64,000 bases of DNA from Xanthostigma xanthostigma (GCA_963575645.1 OY754469.1:23392001-23456000), one strand, 5' to 3'. Positions 36,540-49,345 are shown, counted from the stretch's first letter. Numbers and translations: made by a program. Notes: generated from the sequence alone by a model not told the origin.

Positions 36540-36950
36540 AAATACGTATACAAAAGACATTTTTCTACATACCTCGGTCGAAAATACGTACTTCCAGCTT
36601 CAATTTTAAGGCAGAAAGTCTAAGATTTATGCATTGATGGGATTACACGCACTGATTCCCGGAAGTACCTACGTACTATCGACCGGCTATAAAGAAAAAT
36701 AGTTATTATGTACATTGTACAGTTGTGTTTTTACGTATAACTCAAAGCTGCTTGCTTGGTATTTGCCTGTCATTTTGTGTAATTAATATGTAATTAATTA
36801 ATTAAAGTACTTAATAACCATAGTTTCGACCGAGGCATGAAGAAAAATAGTGTAGGTATACATCACACGGGCAGAAGGTTTGAGAGCCTTAAAAGGCGCG
36901 TCATGATTCTCTCCACTCGCCTCGGACATCATGACGCGCAGTGCAATAAT
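36540..36950. repeat. Dispersed family D, copy 1
   Basis: ACCTCGGTCGAAAATACGTA at 36572 and TTTCGACCGAGG at 36826 are inverted. The part from about 36828 (TGAAGAAAAATAGTGTAGG, CACACGGGC, ATGACGCGCAG) matches the complement of 52140-52262. Confidence 0.6.
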
Positions 36951-37620
36951 CTCAATTTTTCTGCTATGTTTAAAACGATTTTTGAGCTGTTTTAATTCAA
37001 CCATTGATATGTAAATGTTCTGAACGTAAATATAAATTTTTCTCATTACCTACTAATTAAAAAATCTTATATAAAAACGAAGTCTTCAAATCAAACAGCG
37101 ATAACAAACAGGTAGCATGCAATCATTAGAATAAACGATTCAAAATCATGTAAGTCAATTAATTACAAATTAAAAATAAATCATGTAAATTGCTCAATAT
37201 AGGAAATAATAACGGTAACCATTTCTATGAGTGTTGTAAGTCCAATATTCATAACATCATAAATTTCACCTGAATGTCAGAAACTGTGAAATCTCAATTC
37301 ATTTCCTGCAAAATTCCCGGTCAATGAGGACAATTAAATAAATTGATTCGATAAAATTTAAGAAAGTCGTCAAATAAGTGTACTACAGGTCATTGTTTAA
37401 AAACTATTTAGTAAGTGTCCAGTTTTGATCTGCGAAAATAAGTATTTACTAAAAAAGACCAAATTATAATTTTATATGTAAACAATGTAGCGTGATTACC
37501 AAGTATTTTAAATTGTTACGTTTCTTAAATTTACGATCATTGCAAAATGTCATCTTATCTAAAAACCAAGGTTTCGATTATTACTTTGTGTTCACAAATG
37601 AATATATAAAATAAATAAAA

Positions 37621-37990
37621 TTATCGACCAAATTTTCAGACAAAATATGTTATTATAATTCAATAAATTAACGTTTCGATCCCGGTTTGTATCCTCTTCA
37701 GAATAACAATTAAGCCAAAAAATAAAAAAATATAAAAACAGCTTATTCTGAATTAAAAAAATGTTTTAAAAAAAATATGTATTATTTTTTCACTAAAAAT
37801 TTTATCATTAAAAACTTTGTTGATTCAGAAAAAACTTACACATTTTTATTATTAAACTAATTATAAATCATTTTTAAATTTTTTTATTTTTTAGCTTAAT
37901 TGTTATTGTAAAGAAGCTCCAAACCTTGATCGAAACGTCAATTTATTGAATTATAATTATATATTTGGTCAATATATTGTCTGAAAAAGT
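37621..37990. mobile_element. Fold-back element with hammerhead-like motif
   Basis: Left arm TTATCGACCAAATTTTCAGA to TTAAGC pairs with the right arm from AGCTTAATTG to TTTGGTCAATATATTGTCTG. The minus strand of the left arm has CTGAAGA, a GAT.C/GGATC stem and GAAAC (37673-37701). The right arm is a decayed copy. Edge fragments of the family lie at 6255 and 12895. Confidence 0.7.
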
Positions 37991-40900
37991 GAACAATAAT
38001 TAATACATTTTTGTCAACATTTAATTATCGTATTGAAATTTCCGTATAGTACCTTACATTTCTTATCTATAATAAAGGTTCGTCGCTTACAATAGCATTG
38101 AAATTTCTGTGTATCAACGCAAATATTTACCTATAAATCTGCGTTTGAAATAAAATAAAATTTTTATTACTCATCGAATTTAAATATCCATAGGATTATT
38201 TTCCATCTGCAGGGAATAAAGTTTAATTCGCTTTTTGTGAATTTATGATGATCTATCTAAAATTTGAAGCTAGCTACGGCCCTGGGCTATTTTCGAACGG
38301 TCTGAATTGGCATAATCACTCGTTTGAGAATAGCACGGGGTCATATTTTAGAACACAATCAAGTTAGTTCTCACATTTATGAAATAAATATCTGCATCAA
38401 TGCTATAAAGAATTATTAATTAATTATCAATCTAATAAGCGAATAGTGTAAATAACACATAAAAAAACGCACTTGTCAGAATATATTTGCATGCAAGGTG
38501 AAATGTGTTTTTTAAACTGCGACCTGATATTATTTCCAATTTTGGTCGCAAAATATCCATTTCTTAGATGGAGCAGATTATTTTTTTATAATAGACGCTT
38601 GACGGCCACTTATCGACATCAGTAAATCTGGACACAATTTCGGTTTCTTGCACAATTTTCGAATATTTTGTACGATATCAAACAGGAATCTCTTTACATC
38701 CAGTGAAACTCTTTTCTGTTTTTGACCAGAGAACCTAGAAAAATTAAAATATATCCCCTGCTAGACTGTGAAAATAACCGATTTCGGTCACAAAAATTAA
38801 TCAGTCTCTCTACAAAAAAAATTGTTGATAATCACTCCTGTACAGAATCAGTTATAAAAGGTTATCTGTCTATTTAAATGAACTGACTTTGATAAAAATT
38901 GATAGAATATATTATATTGTAAATTATAGACGCCCAATAGCAGACGTCATCAGCGTCTATGTGTGTATATTAGAGAATCTGTCTGTCGGCATACACAAAC
39001 CGACTGGTACGAGCTCGGGTTCCTAGGAACGGTAATAACAAAAAAAAAACACTGAAATGTAAACTGCGTTCCAATATTTCCCCTGAAAAATTGATGCATT
39101 ATTATCAATTGCTGTTCAAACTTAAATTTACCATAGGGTGTTTTTTAATTGACTACCAAGGTCGCGGTGTTGACGAGGCGTGTCTCACACCCTCTATCTA
39201 ATCTAATCTAATCTAACTGGTTACGTTTAAGTTTAGATTTAAGATTTCTGTAAAAATCGAACTTAAGACAATGAAACTGCAAAGACTGTTTTTTTGATTC
39301 GACATAATCATTTGCGGACACACAGTATCTGTATTTATGTATAAGTATTACATATACCGTTTAAGTTGCATAATCGATGCATGAAACATATTATGAACAT
39401 CGGAATATCGTCTGCGTTTCTTGTTACACAAATATTACGTCAATAAGTACCTATATGTTGTAGTCGTAATATTATGTCAGTACATTTTTATATTTCAATT
39501 TAAATATAATAATATTATGTTGACGTGTTACATGCAAGAGAGTTAAATGATGACAGAAAGAGAATAGTAGAGTTGTTATTTATTAACATTTCTCTTAAAA
39601 ATTATTAAAAAAAAACTCGGGTCGAAATGCACAATCCTACCGACAAAGGAGTACCTATATTTCCTCATACATATTATATTGTGGTTATACTTATATATTA
39701 GGTGCCGATTCGTTTTTGAAGAAAATAAACATATTAATCTTTTTATAGATCCCTTAAAATAATACAATAATACCCTAAACGTCTTTATTAATACAATTTT
39801 CTGTCGCTATATGGCCTTCCTCAACAGTTGCTTCCAGACTTATTTGGATCATCCACATTTCTATAGGTATGCTCGGGTACTGTCATTTTATTGTTAAAAC
39901 AGGAAAAAAACTGGAAACATTAAATGATACTAAGGCTTAATTAACCCTGATGATCAATGGCCTTAGAGAATTTTGCGTTTATCTTATATTGCATCTCTTA
40001 AAAATATTGCAGTACGAAAAATTTGATAAGTTAATATAGATAATTCAAATAATTATGTTAATTATTATTTTATTTTGCGTGCAACACTTTATAAATAATG
40101 TATTCAAATTTATAAGAAAGAAAGAAGTTTAAATGAACAATATTCACTCTTAGAAAAAAGAACTTTTAATAATTGCAGGGAACATTCATGTCTTCTTATT
40201 TTTTATTCAAGGAAGAAATTATGTGTTCAACTGTTTTTAAGCGCAATATCGAAGTTGAAGAATCCAAGATGTGTATCTTAAAAGAGAAAGCAGAGCAGGA
40301 AGAATATATACAATTATAAAATTATTTTGCGAATTTGTATTGCAATTCATATTGTTCAACATAAATTTTAAAATGCTGTTATTGTATTTGAACCCCTCCT
40401 TCCCCCTGTTTTTGCCACCAAAGAGAAAATCGAAAATCAAACTCTGCTTAGTGTGCAAATTTTCAACTTGCTATGTCACTCTTAATAGACAGCATTAAAT
40501 TAACTTCCTACGTGCAAATATTTATTCGTTCCCTGCTTGAGTTTAAATGACGGGATCAATTTTCAGAAAATAAACGTCAAACTAATCCTTTTTTTGAGAG
40601 TGACACTGAGTAGGTTTATACAAATCTGGAGAAACCAAAATAGAAGACAGTAAACACCAACAGTTTAATATGCTTATTTATTTCCTGACAATCGTCAAGA
40701 CTCCGTCGTAAGAAGCAGTTTTAATACATTTTACTTCGGCAATCTTTCAAAAGTACGTTTTTTTCGTTATATTGTTAAATTCCACGTATCGTTGAAATTC
40801 TGTAAGGTAAAACAGCTCCCTAGTCCCTTCCAATTTTAATTATTTTGTAAACATTATATTTAAATATATTTTTATGGTTCAAACCTTGATTATTTTACAC

Positions 40901-41800
40901 GTTAAGGTGGCCTTTCCTTGATAATAATTAATAAAATTTTATTCAATAAAATTATTACATATTGGTACAAAATATTGAATCATGTGCACATTTTTATGTA
41001 CACTACATTTCCTAACTAACTTCCTAGGTATTTTTACAATTCACAAAATCTACTGAATATTCAATTTACTTTACGTACACATTGTCACGTCATTAAAAGT
41101 TTATAATATGAAGTAGGTAAATATTCCAGAAAGTGATTTTCTTTTCAATGTCTCAAACAATAGTTATTGTTAACTGAGACTGATAAAAATTATTTTTTTT
41201 ACCGAGGAAACGGTCACATTGAAAATCATTCTTTTTTATTAAAATTGATATTCGTATTTGGTATTTCTGTCATACAGTTTATTTGTGTCAGAATCGGGCG
41301 AGAGCAGCTGACTCGATTTAAATTAAATTTGGTTTCTTATCAGATGATATCAATTTTTTACGCCACTATAAATTATGGTTGCTTAGGTACGGTGCCAACT
41401 TATATTTAATTTTTTTTTTATAATAAAATGAAAATCTAAACGTTATAGTTTATGTTGAAAAATATAATATAATAATGTTGATAGAACTATGAGATTAAAA
41501 TTTAAGAAGCAAAGTTAGTCAACAACAAAGCGTTGATCAGGTCGGGCATCTTTTGTTATAAACCCCAATACACAATAGGAGTTTGTTATAGAGAAGCCAC
41601 AGAAATGTCAAATAAAATGGCATCACTACGTACTCGACTACTCTCAAGCTCGATACTCAAATGCGAACACTACTTTTGATCCAGATACGAATGAAAATAA
41701 AATGTATTAGATTCTTGTGACAAAACGATGTTCAAGTAAAAAAACTCCAGCCAATTGCAAGCCGGAACCATTCTATCTTGAAAAATATTGACATTTGATA
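37991..41800. other. AT-rich DNA, no gene accepted
   Basis: Contents are a small hairpin at 38926-38962, four TCTAA units at 39197-39216, and several open frames of 63-80 codons (39576, 40237, 40271, 41167) without motifs or splice context. Confidence 0.4.
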
Positions 41801-42220
41801 TATAATAAAGAAAATAAAATTTGTGTTATCGCGTGCGGCGTCGGGGGTAACGGCTAGTATTAATTTATAGATATTTGCTATTCGTTTCCATGCTTACGTA
41901 CATGAGATATTTCACGCACGTAGTCGGTAACCAGGAAACCCAGCTCGAGCATAGCGGTGGACCGATATCTGTCGCATTAACCAATATGGCGTCAGCTACT
42001 GGGACACACATTATTGGCTTACATGTGTGTAGCGTCTGTGAATTTAAACAGCTTTGGTAACTATGGCGAAAATAGGTGGAAGAACCGTTTTCCCAGATAG
42101 TGATAACAGCGCCATCATCTCCTGTTCCAGAAAACAATCCGTCTCGAAACACAGCAAGCATAGAAAACTAGGTCTCCTGGTTACAGACTTATTGGTTTCA
42201 CGTCATATTATATAAACATT
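41800..42220 (+). mobile_element. Family E repeat carrying an inserted element
   Basis: The flanks (AATAAAGAAAATAAAATTT...GCTATTCGTTTCCATG and CGTCAT...AAAGCATGCTTAACT) match the continuous copy at 61395-61555. Between them lies about 280 bases (41917-42195) absent from that copy, bordered by a direct TTTCACG (41910-41916 and 42196-42202). The insert's ends are imperfectly inverted (GTAACCAGGAAACC against GGTCTCCTGGTTAC). Confidence 0.65.
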
Positions 42221-42239
42221 AACTAAAGCATGCTTAACT

Positions 42240-43295
42240 ATTTTACCATTCCAACCCACAAGTGGGGAATGGTACTAATTTAGGTCAAAAATCACTTTTC
42301 AAAATTTTACAATATTTTTCCGTTTTGAGGTTCCCCGAATCCAAAAAAACATATTTTTGGAAAAACTCTGTGCGTCTGTTATAGTCTGTGAACACAATAC
42401 AGGTCAAACGGATAAGCGGATTAAAACCAAATTTTGGGAGGATGTTTGGTATGCAAATATAAAGAGCCCTATTGTTTTTGGGGAAAATCGGTGCATGCTA
42501 AAACGGCGTTTTTTATATAATAATGGTATACTTTTCATAGCGGCTTATTATTCCATTTATTTTTTCAAGAAAGTTTTGTTAAAACATTTTTTTTCTAAAC
42601 TTTATAGTTTCGGATATATTTTGAAAAAAAAAAATCAGCCGCTCTTTTGTTTTATGGATCTGTCATAAATACACTAGTTAGGCATGCTTTGATTAATTTT
42701 TACATGACTTGGAACATATTATGTAGGTAACCATGGCAACGAATAGTTAATATCATATTGAATACTAGCCATTTCCCGCGTCTCCTCAAGCGATATCAGA
42801 AATTTTATTTTCTTTATTATAATCAAATGTCAACATTTTTGAAGTTGGGATGGTCCCGTCGCCCAATTGGCTGGATTTTTTTTCTGACAGAGCTACAGAC
42901 CAAATGAACAGCTTACTTTTATATTTCCAAAATATTTTCGAAAAAGTTTAGAAAAAAACATTTTTTACAATACTCTTATCAACATGATAATAAACCGTTA
43001 GGAAAAGTATACCACTATTATATAAGAAACAACGTTATAGTATATATCTTTTGCGCATGGTCCGATTTTCCCCAAAAACAGTATAGCTCTTCATATTTGC
43101 ATTTCAAACATCTTTCCAGAATTTAGCTTCAATCCGCTCATCCGTTTGACCTGTATCGCGTATACAGACATACAGACTTTTTCCAAAATATGTTTTTTGG
43201 ATTCGGGTGACCTCAAAACGAAAAAAATATAGTAAAATTTCAAAATGTGAATTTTGACCTACAACGGTATCATTCCCCATTTATGGTGTTGGAAT
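42240..43295. mobile_element. Family E large fold-back
   Basis: CCATTCCAACCCACAAGTGG...AGGTCAAACGGATAAGCGG in the left arm is inverted at 42940-43295 (CCGCTCATCCGTTTGACCTG). The inner part, about 42640-42830, matches the complement of 61400-61570. The 103-codon frame in the left arm is interrupted in the right arm. Confidence 0.7.
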
Positions 43296-43340
43296 GCTAA
43301 AATTCTGTAAGTGTACGTCTACTTTAAATAAAAAAAGATT

Positions 43341-43935
43341 GGTTGTCTGTAAAGTCGGTTTACGGACGATAGGTTTACGTGATAACGTATTCCGTAATAC
43401 ATAACCTAAATTTATATAATAATTCGAATCTATGATATTGCATCTTTCGCTTTAAATTTAGGTTAATTTTATTTATTTAAATTACTCACCATATAATATA
43501 ATTGTTTTTTTTAACTTTCTTTCTTTCGTATTTATTTTAAGTCTCAAAGATTAGCTGTCATAATATTTATAAAACAATTGTTTCACTGTTTATATAAAAT
43601 TCCAAAACCTACTTACAATATTTAAGTATTTTCATACGTCAAAAAATTGATTTTTATAATGATAAAATTTGTAAGAAAACGATTTTTTCGAGAGATGAGA
43701 CCTAGCTAAAACGATTTTTTGCCCCCCAAAATCCCTTTTCAGTAAATTTCATCCAAATCGTTAGGGCCGTTTTCGAGAAAAGCACGCACAGTGTCAGGCG
43801 GAATGTTACGAACGTTACGAACGTTAGGAACGTTACGACCGTTAGGAACGTTACACTTTTTCGTGCATGCAGCCGGTGTTTTATCAATTTATAAGATTGG
43901 TGATTCATCAATTTATAAGACGTTATCACGTCAAA
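43341..43935 (+). mobile_element. MITE family A, copy 3, with insertion
   Basis: It starts GGTTGTCTGTAAAGTCGG and ends ACGTTATCACGTCAAAA. Relative to copy 4, about 380 bases are inserted between CCTAAATTT (about 43412) and GTCAGGCGG (about 43795). Near the right end is a run of GTTACGAACGTTAGGAAC-like decamers (43805-43853). Confidence 0.7.
43805..43853 (+). repeat. Decamer minisatellite (GTTACGAAC)
   Basis: About five units of nine to ten bases with the pattern GTTA[CG]GA[AC]C. It expands a segment present once or twice in the other MITE copies. Confidence 0.7.
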
Positions 43936-44280
43936 AAAAATAGCTGTTTTCGAGGGACACTAATATAAACAGCCATATAGACAAATTGGTATACAGACAA
44001 AAATCCTGGAATCGTGTTACCCCGTCTAGGTATTAGGGAAAATTCAAAAAATAAATAATTTATATAGGTAGCTATAAAGATCTCGTAAAATTCGACGATT
44101 ATAAAGTTGTATTTAAAAATTCTTGTTACAACATCACAATTAAATTTTTTCGCCATTTTAATCCGTTCACCACATTTCGCGTTTGTCAACACCTCTAGTA
44201 GTTACCTACGTAAATATATGTGATTAACAGTTGCGTAATGCCACATGCATGCATGTTGCTATTTTAACAGCAATTACACA
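43936..44280. other. Intergenic DNA, nothing recognised
   Basis: The 88-codon minus frame (43926-44192) has no motif. Confidence 0.35.
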
Positions 44281-44553
44281 ACTCGGCACGGTTCCTTGAT
44301 TGTTAGGCCGGCGCAAGTCGCAGCAGCATTTGTGCCCCATGCTACCGCAGACTCCCGTCATCTTCGTTAACACTGTCTTGTCTCTGCAGTGTGTTTTGTA
44401 TCGACTTGGTAATTAACATTTGTTCAACCAAGAACACACTAACTTCAATTTGCATTATTGTGGAGCTGGTGTTTTATTTATTGTTGTCTTGTGCTTGATT
44501 TTAAAAATAGCAGAATGTGAATGAAACGTTTTTCTAGAACATAATTTCAATTT

Positions 44554-44613
44554 TGAGTAGTGAAAGTGGTCGTTAATATTAGTGTTGGAATATACATGCC
44601 ATTGGGACTAAAG
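44554..44613 (+). CDS. Candidate first coding exon, six codons (MPLGLK)
   Basis: An ATG at 44596 opens a six-codon frame, MPLGLK, ending at the donor AAG|GTAAAA. An in-frame TGA lies at 44554, so this would be the true start. Upstream, 44280-44420 is unusually GC-rich for this window, as expected near a promoter. The peptide matches what I recall of the N-terminus of GATA zinc finger domain-containing protein 1 and resembles that of FERM-domain phosphatases, but six residues are far too few to decide. I found no continuing exon in the window. It may be chance. Confidence 0.2.
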
Positions 44614-44883
44614 GTAAAAAATTGTACCATATATTAAAAAAAAACGAAATTATAACTAAACGCTAGAACAGTATTTCCCAAAACGGTTTGTGCGGAACAT
44701 CGGGTTTCCACGATTCAGCGATACCACGAGATGAATAACTTGAAATTTGATAAAATATATTTAGTGAAAAAAATAATTGAATAAAACGGCTTTACCGTTT
44801 TCAAAATAAAAATAACCTTTGTTATGACATATGAAATTGTTCTTTTTTTTCGTAAAACCTTTATTATTATCTTTGATTTGTTT

Positions 44884-45073
44884 TTGACGTGATAACGTCT
44901 TATAAATTGATGAAACGCCGACTGCATGCACGAAAAAGTGTAACGTACCGAAATGTGTCACGTTCCGCCTGACAGCTACTAAAATTTAGGCTATGTATTA
45001 TTAAATATGATATTCGAGCGGAATACGTTATCACGTAAAACTATCGTCCGTAAACCGACTTTACAGATAACCA
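44884..45073 (-). mobile_element. MITE family A, copy 4
   Basis: It runs from TTGACGTGATAACGTC to its outer end CCGACTTTACAGATAACC. It contains both the CCTAAATTT and GTCAGGCGG blocks without the copy 3 insertion. Confidence 0.75.
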
Positions 45074-46959
45074 ATTTTTTGGTTGTTAACGTTTCTGTCC
45101 ATAGTTAAAATCTATATTGCTAACATGAAGTCAAATTAAAATTAAGGCTGGCATTGCAAAATTAAGACGATTCCTCAACAAAATGCTTGGGAAACCCTGA
45201 ACTAATATAACAATCTAAATGTAAACGTTATATCAGTAAAGTAAGCGTCGGAACAAAAAAGATTTAATGTCACATTTTGGCATTGTCAAATGTCGATTTA
45301 TTTAATAAATATATAATATAATAAAATGAACCGTAAACAATTCTTATAAGCATAAAGAACGAAATAATGCCTACTAAAAATATAAATATCATGTTTTATG
45401 TTTCCGTTCTTTTTTTGAAGAGGTTCCATCAAAGAGTTATTTCTAAAAATGTGTGCAAATAAAATATATACAATTTTGGAAAAACTGACGAGACTGAAAA
45501 AACTAAAAAGAAAGTTTAACAATTTGTATAGCGTGATTAACTGCGATATATAACCTGGTTTTATAAATTCTCGTTTATAAATAATCACAATATTTTCTTT
45601 TCTATTCTGCAAGGGCTTTAAAAAATAATTTGCGACGATGTAGTCGCGTTAAAAGAAGAATATTAGCTTTAACTGAAAGCTAAATCTATAAATAGTATAA
45701 TAAGTAAATTAGAAGAAAATGACTTATTTATATTTGAGTGACGCATTGTGTTTTATTGACATCTGCAAAATTAATCGTACCCTCAAACATTTTGAATTAT
45801 GGCCCGGGCATCATCAATAATATTTTATAATAATATATTGAGTAGGTGTAATAATATAAAATTGCAAGACAATTACAGCTATTATTTAACATGAAGATAA
45901 CCTTTCATTTCTACCGCGTACATAGCAACTTTCATCATTTAATTTGTATAGAAGAATTGATAATGTTTATACAATCTGATAGACTGTCAAAATGTCAAAA
46001 TTGTTTTGTTGTTTGGATGCGTTTCTTCATTAAATGTCTACTAATTTGTACAGAGAACAATGCAACGTAATTTTTTTTATTATTGAGCATATGGTGGCGT
46101 TAATATTTTCGATCACTAAAGGAAAAGTGGGTTCTTATCTTTCTAATGAGTGCCCAAGTGACCCTGTAACCCCCTCTTCTATAAAGTATTTGCTTTTAAT
46201 GACTGTATAGCGGTATTAAAAAGAATCATTCAACTCTAGTGCTGTAAAGTAAAAAAAATGTAATACACCAGTAATTTTCAAAAGCGACAAGTCGGTTACC
46301 ACAAAACACTATAAGAGAAAATGCAGCACAAAGCAGGCGTGGTTTTCGTAAACAACTCAAATGAAATACAAATCTACACTTAGCTGTCAAATTATGTAGC
46401 TATTACGTGTGAAAAACACCTATTTTATAGAAGGTACGTGTAAAAATAACACATGTATCTCATGCATGATTATTTTTTGACTTGTGCGACTGACACTTGT
46501 TTTACTGTGTCACAATCCGTGATAAAATAATAATTCACGCACTACACGCATAACCTATATTTCACAGCAATGAAAAGAAAAAAAACACCATCATAAAACA
46601 TCTGTTCATCTGAATTCTATATCAAGCGAATTAAAAAAATTAATATATTTCAGAAAATTCTAAAGGAGTAGCGAGACAAACGAATTAACGTTGCATATTA
46701 AAAAAATAAAACAAACAACATATTATGTCACTTGAATTCTAAGTACAATAAATGTTATTATTCAACATTCATTTCTTCCAATAATTTCAACATTTTATAA
46801 AAATCTAAGGAAAAAGCGATATTAGGCAAAATATCGTATTCATTCACTGTACATATTTAAAAAATTTAAATAAATTATCTCTCAAATTGCATTCTCGTTA
46901 TTGTTTTTCCATAGCCTACGTGTCTAACAAATTAAAGCGTTTATTTAAAACATAGCAAG
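45074..46959. other. AT-rich DNA, nothing recognised
   Basis: A 104-codon minus frame at 45298-45612 is low-complexity and AT-driven. No splice-linked coding stretch is found. Confidence 0.35.
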
Positions 46960-47379
46960 TGGTCGATCTGAATAAATTGCGTGCATCGAACGCATTGAGA
47001 GAGACGATTATGTTGCCTTCGCTCCGCATACCTCGCGCGCTGCCGCTCTCAGCAACCGGCCTTGACTTATTTGAGAGATATATTATTTTTTACATTTGAC
47101 GTAAAGATCGGAACCGTTCGGTAGGCCATCTAACCGTGTGTCGATGACGTTCACGTGGCTCACCTGTGCATTTACCTGATATTATATCATAAACCCATCA
47201 CATCGTGTCTATGCACCGTCACTAGACGCCGAGCATCGCGCACGCTGTCAGTAACTAGCACAGTCAGTAGGCTGTGAATTGATTGTTTATTGTTGCATTC
47301 AAACGTTGGCGGTCTTTACTAAATAATTTTGTGTTTTGTGTATTTGTGTTTTGTTTCGGAACAATTTCTTTACATTTTG
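46960..47379 (+). promoter_or_regulatory. Candidate promoter and non-coding first exon
   Basis: This region is locally rich in G, C and CpG within a very AT-rich setting. It contains two TCAGTA initiator-like sites (47248-47253 and 47264-47269), with no clear TATA box upstream. About 115 bases downstream is the donor TTTTG|GTAAGC at 47380. No ATG-initiated frame crosses the exon, so it would be a 5' untranslated exon. A fold-back element begins about 45 bases after the donor. No downstream exon is recognised. Confidence 0.3.
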
Positions 47380-47424
47380 GTAAGCAAAATCATTACTGTG
47401 TTCCAACTAGTTATGAGACTGCAC

Positions 47425-47965
47425 AAGTACTATATAGATTTACAAAGCACAAACCTTATGGGACTTGGTTCTCCGTTAAATTGATCGAAAATGGATTTAT
47501 TTTATAGTTTACAGGTCACTAAGAAAAAGTGTCCACGGACGCATAGCCTAAAAATCAATAGATTTTTAGCTACAGATATGTTTATCGAGATTTTAAATAT
47601 AGAGATATACGTTGAATTCACAAACATGTTCCATGTTCAACTTTTGTGCCTTTCTTTAAAAAATAGAAAAAAAGTCGAAAACTAGGTGTCGAAAGGTGTC
47701 ATCCTGTTTAAAATAATAATGTCATATTCGGATTCAGCGCACTCGAAAACATATTTTAGGACTTCTAAGATTGTGAATTCAATGAATATCCCTATATCAT
47801 AATAATCTGTAGCAAAAATCTATTGATTTTTAGGCTATGCGCCCATGGACATTTTTTATAGTAACCTTTAAACTATAAAATAAAACCATTTTCGATCAAT
47901 TTAACCGAGAACCAAATCCCATAAGATTTGTGCGGGGTCCTTTGTAAAACTACTTAATAAAAATT
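47425..47965. mobile_element. Fold-back element
   Basis: The left arm (AACCTTATGGGACTTGGTTC, ATTGATCGAAAATGG, GCATAGCCTAAAAATCAATA) is inverted at 47800-47965. Overlapping open frames (47283-47685) extend into it and are artefacts. Confidence 0.75.
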
Positions 47966-48229
47966 CGTCTATCAAATGAAAACGTTTGATTAGCTAAAAT
48001 TCTTTTAGTACCGTCCCGCGGAGCAGCGATAACAGTAGGTAGTGGAAATTTCAACTTCACCGTATTGCAGTACCCTTTTAAAACATAATTTTTATACACT
48101 TTGATTTATTTGCCTTTGCGGCGCGCGCACAACAACTCACCAAAATTTCCTCGTAATCAGATGAATGGTATAGGAATGCATATACGTCCCGAACAGACGA
48201 ACAATTATACATCAACCTAATATATTATA

Positions 48230-48620
48230 AATGAAATCTGCAGGGGGATGCTGGGGATGAAAGTTTGCATGGGGAACTGATCATTTCTCAAGTTGGACAT
48301 GAAGATTCATATTAAAAGACTTTTAACAAAAAATGAAGAATTACGTGTTTTAGCGTTTTTGATAAATCATTCCTTGAGGGGGTAAAATAGAGATGATTTC
48401 AAATTTCACATCTAATATATAGGTACATTTTAGGGTTTGTCATGCAAACTTTCATTTCCTATTCCAGATCGTTTTTAGACAAAAAGTACTATTTGTCCTT
48501 CTTAAGGAAACAATCTGTCTCCTTGCCAAATTTTATCGAAATCTGTTAAGCGGTTTAGGCGTGAAAAGTAACAGACATATACAGTTACTTTCGCACTTAT
48601 AATATTAATATGGATATAAT
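48230..48620 (+). repeat. SINE/LINE-tail type repeat
   Basis: CTGTTAAGCGGTTTAGGCGT, AACAGACATATACAGTTACTT and a terminal ATAATATTAATATGGAT are phrases of a widespread insect retroelement tail. Confidence 0.5.
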
Positions 48621-49014
48621 GTAATTAATTTATTTAAATTCTTATAAATTATATTAAAAATAAATCATGACCGTATTTGATATCCGTTCCCAATTAAATG
48701 ATTTAAAAAGTGCGGCCACTGTAAACCGTTAGCATTTTTTATTCAGAATATATATAAAAGAAAATTATTAGATCATTTGTTGCTTGTTAGTTTTATTACA
48801 GTTCAATTTAAAAATGCATTAAGTTGCTCATTTTGTTTTATTAACTGGCCAACTGCCTTGATCTAATTCAGTTTTTTTTATCTCAAATCACTTTACAAGT
48901 ATATTATTTACCTACTCATTTGATGTCATATGAAAGCTCTGATTCAGAACAATGTTATGTTGCTGCTATTCGTTGGTTAACTTTCTTTCACGCAGGGTCA
49001 CAAGCCAACTATAA

Positions 49015-49345
49015 CTGGTGTTAAGGTGGGACCGGTATTCGTAAGTACAGACGTTTACAATTTTGGGAAATTTTTCACAATTATTAAAAAAAATCAGTTG
49101 GACATAATGGATAACCGGAAATTGACAGCTAAAGGTTGTAAGTTTGGATATTGGAGGTAATCTCCGAACCTACTCATTCGATTTCAAAAATGTTTTTTTA
49201 CCAATATTTGGAACGGATCTCATAGGCTATATATTATTGCGTTAAAATAGAAGCGCTTTTCATGGAGACCAATTTTGCAACGTAAATCGACGAAAACCAG
49301 TGACAATTTACAAATTCGGGCGAAGCCGGACTGGGCAGCTAGTCA
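49015..49345 (-). repeat. Repeat family F, copy 1
   Basis: It shares GGAGACCAATTTTGCAACGT, ATATATTATTGCG and GGCGAAGCCGG with copies at 51300-51565 and 59370-59608 (opposite orientation). It is likely an RTE-type tail. Confidence 0.65.

Noticed and set aside
39197-39216. Four TCTAA units, looking like an interstitial telomere repeat
   Set aside because: The complement is TTAGA, not the insect telomere unit TTAGG, and four units are within chance for this composition.
47283-47507. Signal-peptide-like 74-codon frame after the 47.25 kb initiators
   Set aside because: It begins with TTG rather than ATG, has no upstream ATG in frame, and runs into a fold-back repeat.
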